DNA of 64,000 nt from Aradus depressus (GCA_963662175.1 OY759219.1:24904908-24968907), one strand, 5' to 3'. Positions 53,161 through 63,758 are shown, counted from the first letter of the stretch. Translations and numbers: made by a program. Notes: generated by a model from the letters alone, not told the origin.

Positions 53161-53519
53161 AATAAGGAGCATTGGTTATTGTAAGAAGGATTTTGGATTG
53201 CAAGGATTGAATCCGCTGAAGAGTGGAAGCCTTGGCAGAAGTTCAAGTTCGTAAGTCCACATCGGCTTAAGTACTACGTTGTGTATTAGTACTGTTTTCA
53301 GAGTTAGTTTAGATCTTTTGTCTAGTAGTCTTATTGTTAGTAACAGTTTGTAACGTCTGTTGAGTCTGATGTGAGGAGGCCACTCAATAAATATGTTCTA
53401 TAAAAGGAAGATCCTGAGTGACAGAAGTAATGATAACATGAAGAACAGATGAATTATAGTTACTGAAGACAGGAGTGCTTCGCAAAACATCTGAAATTAT
53501 TTTCTAATTTTTGAAATTA
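53161..53519. other. Spacer, no gene seen
   Basis: May be more LINE sequence upstream of the scrap, but nothing legible. Confidence 0.35.
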
Positions 53520-53612
53520 GGAGGTAACATAATATGAAATTCTGCTAAAAACGACGACGAATTTCTGACTGATACATAACTTGTCTTATACTTCGTAAGC
53601 TCAGGAAGTAAG
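53520..53612 (-). repeat. Family R terminal fragment
   Basis: CGAATTTCTGACTGATACAT and CTTATACTTCGTAAGCTCAG; only the hairpin end. Confidence 0.65.
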
Positions 53613-54189
53613 AGTTTCTTTCAAGAATGGTAAGGATAGTTAAGGACTCAAAAAATAGTGTATGCTTATAACTTCTTTCGAATTTCTTAATTTTAAATTG
53701 CAAACAGTTTTGTTTTTTGAGAATTTATTTTTATTCATTTGTTAAATCAACATTATTTTCGTAGTTAGGAACATCAGAAATCACTACATTTGATTCCAAA
53801 GTAGAGACAATAGGTCTTTGGTAAGAGAAATAAGAAACGTAGGTTTTTGAACGCGAGAGAATAGAGAATGAGAATTGAGAAATAAAATGAGATGATGTTT
53901 ATGACGCCAGCAACGCTAAGCAGACGTGAATCGCCTTTGTGATTCATTATCAGTAGATTGGGTATCAATATGAAAATGTTGTTCCTCCGAACACAACACT
54001 TGTAATTTCTGAACTTAATTTCCTCTTTTTGGACGACGGTTCTGGACCATTATTCTCATATTGAGTCTGTAGGGTTCACCATCGGGGTGAGTGAAGCAGG
54101 AGAGTGACGTGAGAAGAGAGGCGCTTCGGGCTGCTCCGGGAGGCGGGATGGGGAGCGCTCCCCTCTACTAGCCCGCCCAACAATTTTCA
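53613..54189. other. Spacer, no gene seen
   Basis: AT-rich until 54060, then a GC-rich patch with the palindrome GGGGAGCGCTCCCC at 54150-54163. Confidence 0.45.
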
Positions 54190-54720
54190 ACTACCACTTT
54201 CAGAGTTAAAAAACATTAAATGCTTTCACTCCCCCCTGTGCGTAAACCACTCATTCCCAATTTGGAATGTAGGGTCTTCGCAGATCATACACTTTGTTTT
54301 CAAAAAAGGACTCATTAAACCACTTTTTGGGGAGACGAACTAAAACACTGGTGCGGAGCGGGTCTGGGAGGTGTTCAGCGCGTCACATAATTTCGTAACT
54401 CATTCACCAGCTTAGTCCCCAAGTTGCCCAGTGCACATAAAGAAGTTTCACTTCAAAAATGAATCCTTTTTCCATAGTGTTTTCCCGTTGAATTTCAAGT
54501 CTTGGAATGTTCACGATTATTGAACATCTTGGTGTGTCTAAGTCTGCGGCCACCCCAAGACTATTGTCCTCTAGAAGAATGGTGCCATGAGCCCAGAGAT
54601 AAGTGTGGATAACGATGTCCTGGCTATTGTCAAATCGTCTCTTCACATCGATCACTAATCCAGGCCGACCATACTTCCTTCCTCAGAACTTCTTCCTCTC
54701 CGACTACTAGCCCTATAGTT
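54190..54720 (-). pseudogene. Unidentified coding relic
   Basis: One minus-strand frame reads KYGRPGLVIDVKRRFDN, IVIHTYLWAHGTILLEDNS, LDTPRCSIIVNIPRLEIQRE and VKLLYVHWATWGLSW, then, past TGA codons in the same frame, LPDPLRTSVLVRLPKKWFN and ENKVYDLRRPYIPNW. The residue mix and the frame held across stops over about 150 codons argue for real ancestry. All in-frame stops seen in this stretch are TGA. I do not recognise the family; it could be a host gene, an unusual transposon or an old viral insertion. No splice sites were convincing. Confidence 0.55.
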
Positions 54721-54751
54721 TCACATTCGAGAAAAAAGTCATCAGTGACCA

Positions 54752-54815
54752 AAGAACGCATCAACACGAAATTTAGTACAAGGATTCAGAAGTCCTTTTG
54801 TAGGTCTAGTAATTT
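54752..54815 (+). repeat. Family R scrap
   Basis: ACGCATCAACACGAAATTTA and GTACAAGGATTCAGAAGTCC. Confidence 0.6.
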
Positions 54816-54906
54816 TTATATCGGACAAGATTTCTCATAAAAATAAAAGACGTTGTCTTCCCTTTGTTTTACTTCAACTAGAACCGGGTTCCAACGCAAC
54901 TGTGTG

Positions 54907-55088
54907 TCATCACCAATGGCACATCTATGAATACACATACAATATAAATATGGAAAAGTGAAACTTCTGGTTACAGATGTATTTTATATATTTTATTACT
55001 TATATTTTGTTACACTATATCCTGATGCTTCAGTTAATTTTCCATATTTATATATAATATGTGTTCATAGATGTGCCACTAATGATGA
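54907..55088. mobile_element. Inverted-repeat element, second copy
   Basis: Arms at 54907-54930 (TCACCAATGGCACATCTATG) and 55065-55088 correspond to the perfect arms at 28892-29120. The interior shares CCTGATGCTTCA. Outside both arms lie inverted copies of an AGACAATGTCTTT/AAAAGACGTTGTCTT sequence, and a further single arm is at 55229-55250. Confidence 0.7.
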
Positions 55089-55213
55089 CGCAACTTCCTC
55101 ATCATAATACTGAGAAGACAATGTCTTTTCATATGTGATAGTAAGATGTGAGACGAGATTTCTCATAGAAATAAAAAACGTTGTCTTCCCATTGTTTTAT
55201 TTCCGACCAGAAC

Positions 55214-55250
55214 CGGTTTCCAACCCAACTGCGTCATCATCAGTGGCACA
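55214..55250 (-). other. CTGATGATGAC...GGAAAC motif
   Basis: Reverse strand reads CCACTGATGATGACGCAGTT then GGGTTGGAAACCGG, the fullest version of the motif in this window. The same arm word lies in the two inverted-repeat elements. Confidence 0.55.
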
Positions 55251-55317
55251 TCCTATCCGTACAATAGCTTCACACTTTTATTTCTATGAGGCAATGTCTT
55301 TTATTTCTATATATATT

Positions 55318-55412
55318 TTTAGCCCAAATGTTCAATTGTTTTTGGAGGGAGAGCGAAAACTTAATTGTTCAGTTAGTGCTGGAAAAGTACACTTACGGTG
55401 ATTCACAGATTT
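55318..55412 (+). repeat. Family R 3' end
   Basis: TTTAGCCCAAATGTTCAATT to AGTGCTGGAAAAGTACACTT and ACGGTGATTCACAG. Confidence 0.8.
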
Positions 55413-55494
55413 TTTTTTTTATTGAATAATTAGTGAATTATTTAATGTTTATGATTAGCAGCCGTGTTAATAAACAGTTATTTCCTATTAGAAT

Positions 55495-55640
55495 GGGAGG
55501 TCATAGTGGCCGTGCGGGTTGAGCCTAGGGCTTTGGTCGCATGGCTTACCATGGATGCGGGTTCGAATCCCGCCCGGGAGAGAGTATTATTTCGTAGATA
55601 GAACTCTCTGGGATGTTGTCAATAACTATATATTAACGTT
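55495..55640 (+). mobile_element. Second tRNA-like SINE family
   Basis: GTGGCCGTGCGGGTTGAG fits an A box and GGTTCGAATCC a perfect B box 50 bases later, followed by CCCGCCCGGGAGAG. The fold is not a canonical tRNA (too long between arms) and no 3' acceptor complement is clear. Differs from family S throughout. Only one copy is in the window, so a tRNA pseudogene is possible. Confidence 0.55.
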
Positions 55641-56126
55641 ATAAGACCGAAACATGGTTAATATTCACCGTACATAAGGCCAATACGTAATAAATAATAA
55701 TACCTCATGCTATGTGCTTATGACAATTACTTGACGACTTTGGACATAGACCACATCAAATAGGTACAATTAACAAGACAACACATAGGAAATAGGTTTA
55801 TAGGATGAAGAGGGTGATGGATTCACATAACAAAGAAGTGGTGGATACATAGTGGAAGAGAGGGGGGCTCGTTATCGGATATAGCGGGATGAGAGGGTGC
55901 GCAGGGCACTTCCTTCAGGGAGGACAATCTCCACAGGAGTGAAAGCAGATCGTGATTGGGAAGAGCAGAGGTGAAATCAAGTCAAGGAGGCATCTCATCT
56001 CATCCCACCCTAGTCAAGTCCACAGCCTACCTAGGAGAGGTTCGCTCAGTTGCTACAACAGCTACAGCTTCCAGGAGAAGCAATTCAAGCATTTGACGAT
56101 GCTTTCAATCGAAAATAACATATCAG
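55641..56126. other. Spacer, no gene seen
   Basis: Mixed composition. An open frame near 55952 has no recognised domain. Confidence 0.4.
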
Positions 56127-56824
56127 CAGGGGCGTAGCCGGGGGGGGGGGGGGGGGGCAGGGTGGGGTGCTCCCCCCTGGCCAGAACATAAAACCAAGAA
56201 AAATTAATTAAACTAAAAAAATGTTAGATTAAAAATTCCGTCTCAATAGTCTCTGCATGCTAAGCGTGCACAGAAGCTTGCTGGAAAACGATCGAGAACA
56301 CTTCAAAGAGGAAGTTCATTCACGATTTTTGGAGGATAAACGACAATTGTGCTTTGCTTAAATGTACATGTACAAAACAAGCCATATTACATTTATTAAT
56401 TTACATGAATTCGATCATTTCATTTCTTCGTTAAAAATCTTCATTTATTTTATACTTTATACTCTTAAAGCTGATTTTACATGCGCGGTAAAAATGCAAA
56501 GCGCAGCAGTAGCAAATGCACTCTATTGGATGTGAGTCATTTAATTTTAAAAGCATAGAAACCACAGCATGCATTTGCTACTGTTGCGCTTTGCATTTTT
56601 GCTGCTCATGTAAAGTCAACTTAAGTATTACACTCAGTGGTTACCTCAGGGGGAGTTTCTAGAGGTCCGAGTCTCCCAAATTAATAACAAAAAGTCTGCA
56701 ACGCTAACCACGGAAACTGCGGGCTGTGCCCCCCGGGAGTCTATACTAACCCCCCCCCCCCCCCCCCCCCCCTCCCCGTAGCCTAAATTTGCCCCTCCTG
56801 CTCAAAATCCTGTCTACGACTCTG
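56127..56824 (-). mobile_element. Family M hAT MITE, perfect TSD
   Basis: Left end CAGGGGCGTAGCCGGGG, right end TGTCTACGACTCTG after a C21 run. CATATCAG flanks both sides (56119-56126, 56825-56832), a perfect 8-bp duplication that proves the boundaries. Hairpin arms about 56490-56523 and 56568-56600. The region 56220-56340 differs from other copies. Confidence 0.96.
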
Positions 56825-57101
56825 CATATCAGCATGCTTTATTGAAATAATACAATATAAAAGAAGAGAAAATGTACAGTAACAGCTACAGACCTTATTG
56901 AGGTTTCCCCCTTAACTTCATAACTACCCTCACTTTGAACTATATGACATTATTGCACCAATAATTGTTTTCTTGGTGAGCAGTTGAAGCACAGATGTGT
57001 CGTTCCACCCGCTAAAAGTATATGTGAGAATGGTTCTTTCCTATGCTCATAACTCAAAAACGCCCATTTTTTTAGTTATTGTGTCTCAAGCACGACTTAA
57101 A

Positions 57102-57222
57102 ATGAAGGTCATATTGCCTACTACCAGAGCACTCTTTCTTAGCTCTGGTGAACATGAGCCCGACTCCTCTATGGGAGTAAGGGTCTGTAACGAGTACCTT
57201 TGCACATTGCACAGACAAAATT
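57102..57222 (-). mobile_element. Family S SINE fragment
   Basis: AAGGTCATATTGCCTACTAC, AACATGAGCCCGACTCCT and TCTGTAACGAGTACCT. Diverged and internally deleted. Confidence 0.75.
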
Positions 57223-57399
57223 TCGGGTATCTATTATCTGTTAACAGTTTTAATTATATAATTATGGAGCAGTTTTAAAGTGTAAGAAAACATCGACGTA
57301 TTACTAGATTCCAATGAAATGGCGTAATTGGATCCGTTGTTTCCCAGTGTCATGACTACTTCATCGAATGGACCTCACCAACGATATAAGTTGTATCTT

Positions 57400-57490
57400 C
57401 AGAAGCCTATATAGGTCAAATATTGAGTTTTAGGCCAATCAGTCGATTGGCTTTGGAGGGAGTACACAGCCGGTGATTCGCTCGACTTTT
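57400..57490 (+). repeat. Family R 3' end
   Basis: GGTCAAATATTGAGTTTTAG, CGATTGGCTTTGGAGGGAG, then GCCGGTGATTCGCTCGAC with the GAAAAC to GGGG part deleted. Confidence 0.75.
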
Positions 57491-57889
57491 ATTAAATTAA
57501 AACCTCCATTTTTTTTTAATATAAAAAATTGGATCAATTTGTTTAAAATTTCTAATTGTGAACCGGGGTATGTATTTTATTTTATCTTATATTACTTTCC
57601 CTGAGCGGGGAGGGTGGGGATGATGAAGAATCGTGAATCGAGCTCGTGAATCGGGCACATTCTCTGCGAATCATGTCTTTCCAGTTAGAGAACGTGAATC
57701 TTCCTCGCTAACCACTACAATACCAGTACTAGCACCTCTATTTATCTGGATTTGTAAAACACGTCAAGTATCCTCCGACCAAACAATATTTAAGTTTACG
57801 AACCATTAGGGATGTAAAACGGACTTATTTTAACGAAATCTGTTTACATCGTCTTCACCCTTCGTCGAAAACTTCCCATTAGTGTACCT

Positions 57890-58384
57890 TAACAAAAATA
57901 CTCATCCCTTTAAAAAACGAAGTCAGCTATCTAGGCCTCATACTCGACAAACGACTAACTTGAAATCCTCACTCGAGACTGAAAAGAGAAGAAATTAACA
58001 GAAGTTATAAACTTTTACTAAGATTACTAGACAAAAGATCCAAATTAACTTTGAAAACAAAACATTGTATACAACGCAGTACTCAAACCTATATGGACTT
58101 ACGGACTTGATCTCTCGGGTTCTGCCAAGGCTTCCAATCCTTTCAACCCAAAATCCTTTGTAAAATACGCAATACTCCTTATTACACCACCAACAAAATT
58201 CTTCACTGACCTTAACGTACCTTTTGTCACTGGAGTCGCTAAATCCAAGTATAAGAAGTTATTTTGCCTTCTTAGTTTCCATAATAATCCTCTCCGTGCT
58301 CTCCATTCTGCCACACTTCCCCAACGACGGCTTAAGCGTCAATGGCCTAGAGATCTCCTTAGCAGCAGCAGTGACAGTGATTAG
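57890..58384 (+). pseudogene. Jockey-clade LINE relic
   Basis: Reads IPLKNEVSYLGLILDKRLT*N (TGA for the usual Trp), LKREEINRSYKLLLRLLDKR, then in shifted frames YNAVLKPIWTYGLDLSG and TDLNVPFVTGVAKSKYKKLF, LLSFHNNPLRALHS and LKRQWPRDLLSSSSDSD with TAG at 58382. V-x-Y-L-G-x-x-L-D-x-R-L-x-W, K-P-I-W-x-Y-G and D-L-x-x-P-F-V-x-x-x-A are jockey RT thumb and C-terminal motifs. At least one stop and two frameshifts. Confidence 0.92.
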
Positions 58385-58914
58385 TTACAAATGAGAGTAA
58401 ATCAGTGACTAGGGAATGTCTTAAGGATTTCTTACTTTACAACTGCTTATCTCATATTTACTTTGAACCTTCATTAAGAACAACTTGAGAAGGTTTATTT
58501 GCTTAGTACTGCTTTGTTCGCTGTGGTTGTGTTGAAAACGGCTCGGGTCTGTCCCGGTTCGTGACCTCAACACTATCTCACCATACACTCATCTCTTGTG
58601 ACTATAGACGCGATCTTTGTTCTTAGCTCCCAGCTACCAGACACGAAGAGATGGTCCGTCTTTGGAGGTGTCACTCATTACTCACGTCTTGAGACTCATG
58701 GGGGCGCTCAGATCTGCCTTGTGGAGTCGTGGCGTGAAATGGATCATGTCTTCAGAACCAGACCACGTCCAAACAACCCGTAACAACAGGGAGCGGACTT
58801 AGGCAATATGGCGCCAAAATTTGGCACCCACCACGGTTATATTGGATTGTACAGGCAGGATTTGAGCACTCGCATAATATCAATATTCAAGCTTGAAATG
58901 TTCGCTTTCCCTCT
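58385..58914. other. Unexplained stretch, no gene called
   Basis: May start with the jockey 3' UTR. The part 58600-58800 is of mixed composition with overlapping frames but no domain. Confidence 0.35.
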
Positions 58915-59512
58915 TAACTCAATTTATATATTTGGCTGAAAATGAATAGATTTCTTACTCACGGACCTCTGAAACATCCTAAAAAATTTTATTTTGATAA
59001 ATTCCTAATATCGACTGTTATTAGGGATTTTTGAGTCAAGCCCCACTGATCCCTCTATATCTTTTTGTCCGATTTAGTCTGAAAATTGATAAGTATGTGT
59101 GATCCCTACTGGGTTTTGGATTTAATATAAAATTTCGTGTCGATACTTCGGCACATATTGCGGTATTTCTGTACACCCCTCCCTCCCCCTTCCCCAATTT
59201 ATTACTATGCCTCGTTTCCTTTGCCTATTTCGGCTGAAAATTAATGTGTCCTCCCTATGGGGTTTTGGATTTAATATAAAATTTTGAGTCGGGTGTTTGT
59301 GTGCACCCCCGCCTCACTCACTGCCCTTTTCTTTGTCAGATTCCGCTTAAAATTAGTCTCGTTCTCTAAGGGTTTTCGATACATATACGCATACAGGATT
59401 TTTTTTTCCACTTTCGGATCAAGAGGTCAAGAAAAACATGAAATTGCGGTGAAAACTCATCGAATACCTTACCAATTATGTAACTTCTGCTATACTTTGT
59501 ATTGCTGGGAAA
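58915..59512 (-). repeat. Family R copy, four modules
   Basis: TTGAGTCAAGCCCCACTGAT, GGTTTTGGATTTAATATAAA (twice, about 59113 and 59262) and TACACCCC/GCACCCCC runs show local module duplication; ends CTTCTGCTATACTTTGTATT and GCTGGGAAAGTAA. Confidence 0.8.
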
Positions 59513-60054
59513 GTAATACCAGGATGTAAATACAGTTCTCAAAAAAAATTTAGTAAAATAGCAATTATAGTAATTATAAAGATCATATAATACAAGTACA
59601 AAGGTATAGTCAACTCATAATGAATTTCAATTACTTGAACCTTTATATATAAGCATTGTCCTATTCCTAATTTCCATTTTCTTTTTCAAGAAACATTTTT
59701 TATATATCTTCCTATTAAAAAAAACGTAGGTTAATGACGTTTTAATTGATATCTCTTGAAGGTGAATGAAATCTTGATCCCCCTGAGAATGTTCCAGAAC
59801 CAACGTAAAAAATGGTATAGAGCTCACAGTAGGACCTAACAAAAAAAAAAAAAAGGTATAAAAAACTCAAAATAGGGGTGCAATCCCTGTGGGGTGAACC
59901 TACTTTCTCTTAGAGGAGGTAGCCTAAGGTTCAATATGAAAACATTTGTTAAAATTTGAAAATTGTTTATTTAAAAAAAAAACTTGGTCTCATTTGGTAT
60001 TCACTCGGACCTATTTTGAGTAAATTTAGAACAGTTTTGGTTAAAATAGCCAAT
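59513..60054. other. Spacer, no gene seen
   Basis: AT-rich. No feature recognised. Confidence 0.45.
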
Positions 60055-60910
60055 AGTTAACTTACATAAGGATTTCTGAATCATCGACGGTTATAAGGCT
60101 TTTGAGTTGAGCCCATCCTTCTCTAATCCTCTTTCTTCCACTTCGGCCTGTGTCTTTGAGAATCGACCCTGGATTCTGGACACTGGTTGGATCCTGAATC
60201 AATATTTTGTGCTGATACCTCCATTACTTTGACAATTATTATAGTTTTTGAATATACAACCCCATCCTCTCATGCTCCCCTTCTCTTTAGCCAATCCGGC
60301 TGAAAATTTATCGGTATCGATATATTCATCCTGTCCCCGACACCCCGAGTTATCGTATTCACTGACATAAAGACAATCAGGAAATTTTACTTTTCCAGCA
60401 ATACGACAAATAGGGGAAGTTATGAAATCATTCAGAAATTCAAAGATTTTTCAACGTTGTATCATGTTGTCCTAAAAAATAAATTACTATTTAAATTGTA
60501 TATATGTATCCAAAATCCAGTAATGACGACCCATATTGATATTCAGTCCAATCAGGTGAAGAGAACAATAAGATTGGGCGAGAGCTAAAAACTATAACTC
60601 TAATAACTGTAATGGTTGTATTGACAAGAATTTTCATATGTAAATTCAACACCCCATGAGGGCGACACATATTAATTTTCGGAGTAATCGGCAGAAGAAA
60701 AATGGGGAAATCAGTGGAGTAGCAGATGTAATGAATGTATCAACTTAAAATTTAGTATTCAAAAGTTCATTGAATGAGGATTGAATGAAGAAGTCGATTG
60801 TTGTAAGAATGAGAATGCTGGGGTCAGTCACTCTTCCAGGGAAATTCCGTTGGAAACTCAACATAAAATTTCTGACATTATTAACTTCCTCCATACTTCA
60901 TATAGCTGGG
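60055..60910. repeat. Three family R pieces, alternating strands
   Basis: Minus (60055-60385, two modules), plus (60388-60780, starting TTTTCCAGCAATACGACAAA and AGGGGAAGTTATGAAATC), minus end piece (60838-60910, ACTTCATATAGCTGGG plus poly-A). Confidence 0.75.
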
Positions 60911-61149
60911 AAAAAAAAAGACGCAACTTTCTACTCTCCCAGTAGTTTGTTGGTCTCTACAAAGACGAACAGGCAAACAGACAAGACGCAAACAACTCTC
61001 TCTTTCGGTTTTCGACCAATAAGACGCCTCAATTTGTGTCCAAAAAATGTCGAAAACCCATTTCGAATAAAGCTTTCGTAAAGAATGCAACTCCAAGAAA
61101 CACAAAAAAGTCGCCTAGTGTGCAATTCAACAGTGTAAAATGGGAATCT

Positions 61150-61495
61150 CTTCACAAAACAAAACACCATATTTGAGAGGATCTTTGGAACTATTCATTA
61201 CTACACAAACTTAACATTAGATTTGCAAAAACCATGGTTGGGCAAAGAAAGTCTGGTTACGAAAGTGTCTGCAGGCTCTGTACCTTAGATGAGAAGGACG
61301 ATCTCATACACTTTTTGTTCAATTGTCCCTCCTTGTGTATCCCCAGGCAAGCATTTCTCCATAATCATCTCACCAATAGATCAGAATATTACTCAGAAAC
61401 ATTTGTACATATTTTAAATAATTTAAAAGTTAGAGGAATTAAAATTTTATTTTTATTTTTTGCTGTTGCTTTGAAATTAAAGAATAATTTCATTT
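61150..61495 (+). pseudogene. LINE C-terminal zinc-knuckle domain
   Basis: The frame reads LWNYSLLHKLNIRFAKTMVG, ESVCRLCTLDEKDDLIHFLF and NCPSL, ending NNFI and TAA at 61495. C-x2-C-x9-H-x4-C followed by P is the C-terminal motif of several LINE clades (RTE, CR1, R1). The tail that follows (to about 61797) ends in A26, AATAAAAGTTTATC and a TTATC repeat, an expected LINE 3' end. The 5' part is truncated. Confidence 0.85.
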
Positions 61496-61797
61496 AATTT
61501 GTGCTTGTAAGATGGAGATATATATTGTAGTGGTCCATATTGACCTCTACAATAGAAACCTAGTAGTAGAAATAATATAAGTAGTAAGGACCGTTGCAAT
61601 ATATTTTTTTTTTATTAATATTTATTTATTTATTTATTCATGTGGTATTTTGTTTTATATAATTTTCGAATTGTTTCTTTTATACTTTTGTTATTTATTT
61701 AGTGAAAAAAAAAAAAAAAAAAAAAAAAAACCACACCACTCATTGCCATGATTGTAATCTTTTTGCAATAAAAGTTTATCTTATCTTATCTAAGTCC
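61496..61797 (+). mobile_element. LINE 3' UTR and tail
   Basis: Includes TATTTATTTATTTATTTATT, a 26-A run (61706-61731) and a terminal (TTATC)n-like TATCTTATCTTATC. The second repeat, not the poly-A, is the likely true end. Confidence 0.6.
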
Positions 61798-62209
61798 GGT
61801 TACGGGTACATCACATTGTTTGAAAAAAACTAGATTATTTGAAAAGGGTAGTAAGTAAAAATTAATTAATAAATAAATAAATACTTGGAAATGTGAGTAT
61901 GAAAATAATAATTTTATACAGTAGATAAAGTATATAATAAATAAAGCAGATATTTTTATAATAAAATTAAAATTAATAAAAATCTAGACTGTAGAAAAGG
62001 TTATGTTAAAAATATCTATATTTTAATAAAATATAGAATCATACGTGCTGTTTTACTTTGTGGCCCTAGGATCATCTGCTTGTTGTAAGATGGAAAATGA
62101 ATAAATTAGGTGCCTACCTTATTCACAAAGAATTTATAGTTCCTCCTCACAAGTCTGGTGCATGCCATGTTTTTGTAAAAAAAAGAAGTGTAAAAATTCA
62201 GTAAACTTA
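61798..62209. other. Spacer, no gene seen
   Basis: AT-rich. Confidence 0.45.
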
Positions 62210-62638
62210 GGGGCCATTCATTAATTACGTAAGGCTTTTTTAAAGCTAATTTGACCCCCCCCCCCCTATTGTAAGATATCATAAGATTTCAACTACCCCC
62301 ATGACATGTCAGGTATAATAAATAAATGATACTAAAATGACAATTATTTTTGAAATTTCAAGCAATAGGGAAATCCCTAGTCAGCGAGACAATAGAATAA
62401 AAAAATGTCTAGAAGTACTGAGACCATATGATTTCTGTAGGATTCAATACTGAATTTGAGAACTAAGTACAGATGGCGCTATCCAATAGCGCCATTTCTT
62501 AGCGCGAAAGTAGTAGATTTAAAATTCAAAAACTTACATAAAATCAGCGTCTTTACCCCCCCTCCCTCCTCTATAGTAAGAATTAGTAATACTAAGCTTA
62601 TCCCCCCTAAATGCCTTACGTAATTTATGAATGACCCC
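62210..62638. mobile_element. MITE with TTA target duplication
   Basis: Inverted ends GGGGCCATTCATTAATTACG and, complementary, CGTAATTTATGAATGACCCC (extending to GTAAGGC/GCCTTAC). TTA on both sides (62207-62209, 62639-62641) fits PIF/Harbinger. C-rich subterminal tracts on both sides; a central dyad GGCGCTATCCAATAGCGCC at 62474-62492. Confidence 0.9.
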
Positions 62639-62641
62639 TTA

Positions 62642-63346
62642 TCATAAGTTATAGAGAATATCGGTGAGAAATTGGAAAGGGCAAGACCGCTAATTATAAA
62701 TCAGAATTTCAAATTTGATAGTACAATCAATATTAAATATAACTATTGATAATATTCGTTGGTCAAATCTAACCGATTAATCGATGGTACTTTCGACAGT
62801 TCGACACGTCTACTCTCAATATATCTATCAGCTGAGGGCCTACACTTATCCCATTCAACTAAATGAGGGATAATTTGCTTTTCTCAGGGATCAAAAAGCC
62901 AGGAAGGGATCATTGCTCACCTATCCAAGTTGAAGGGTCAGTGGACATCATGGACAAACTGTGAGCATGGTTAGATGGTTTAATGGTGGGCATCCTTTCC
63001 ACGATTCGTCAGCTTTGGTCCTATGTCAAACAACAGTCTTTCCACTGGGAAATCACTCTCAATACTGATTTAGTTCAAATCCTGCTAGTAACAACCCTGT
63101 TGTTGTTCAGGTATTCTAATCGTGCAATAATCCGAAACCATATTTCCAAAGAAGTTTTACATTTCAATGCCTCCAGAACAAGTTTTGGTAATTTTCGCGC
63201 AATGATATATATATGATTGGAACTTAGTGATCGGTCTAATTGAGAAAAACGATTTGGGATGTATGTTTCAATTGAGAAAAACGATTTGGGATGAATATTT
63301 CACATGTGCTAACATAGATTTGATTAGACTTTGGCCGAATATATAT
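62642..63346. other. Spacer, no gene seen
   Basis: Contains a short direct repeat (AATTGAGAAAAACGATTTGG at 63239 and 63272). Confidence 0.45.
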
Positions 63347-63758
63347 AATAGGCGTATTAGTACCTCAATATCTGGTCCATCCCAGCATCCACCCACGCAA
63401 TCTTTGTAACTCAAAAACCACTGCAATGATTAATGAGGAATCTTTTTGAATAGATAAGTTTTATCTAACGGAAGGTTAAGGTCTATTTTTTAATCAACCC
63501 CTGGTCCATCCCAGCATCCACTCACGCAATCTTTGTAACTCGAAAACCATTGCAACGATTAATGAGAAATCTTTTTGAATAAATTAGTTTTAGCTCCAAA
63601 GCTAGCGTTACTACAGTTGAAGGACTATAAGCCTTATTCCGTATGAATAATTGAAAATTATAACATCATGAATGTACTGTCGAGGAACTGAATAGCCTTA
63701 TAGGAGATATTGGGAGAAAAGTCAAAGTTCCCCGGGCAACGCCGGGTATTACTGCTAG
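63347..63758 (+). mobile_element. Helitron, 5'-truncated
   Basis: Starts within the body at ATAGGCGTATTAGTACCTCA; two 129-bp units (63372, 63501); ends with hairpin CCCCGGGCAACGCCGGGT and ATTACTGCTAG before T. The best-preserved 3' end in the window. Confidence 0.93.

Noticed and set aside
54190..54720. TGA recoded as an amino acid or selenocysteine gene
   Set aside because: TGA stops arise readily from CGA and TGG by C-to-T or G-to-A change; TGA also appears as a decay stop in the Harbinger, jockey and hAT relics here.
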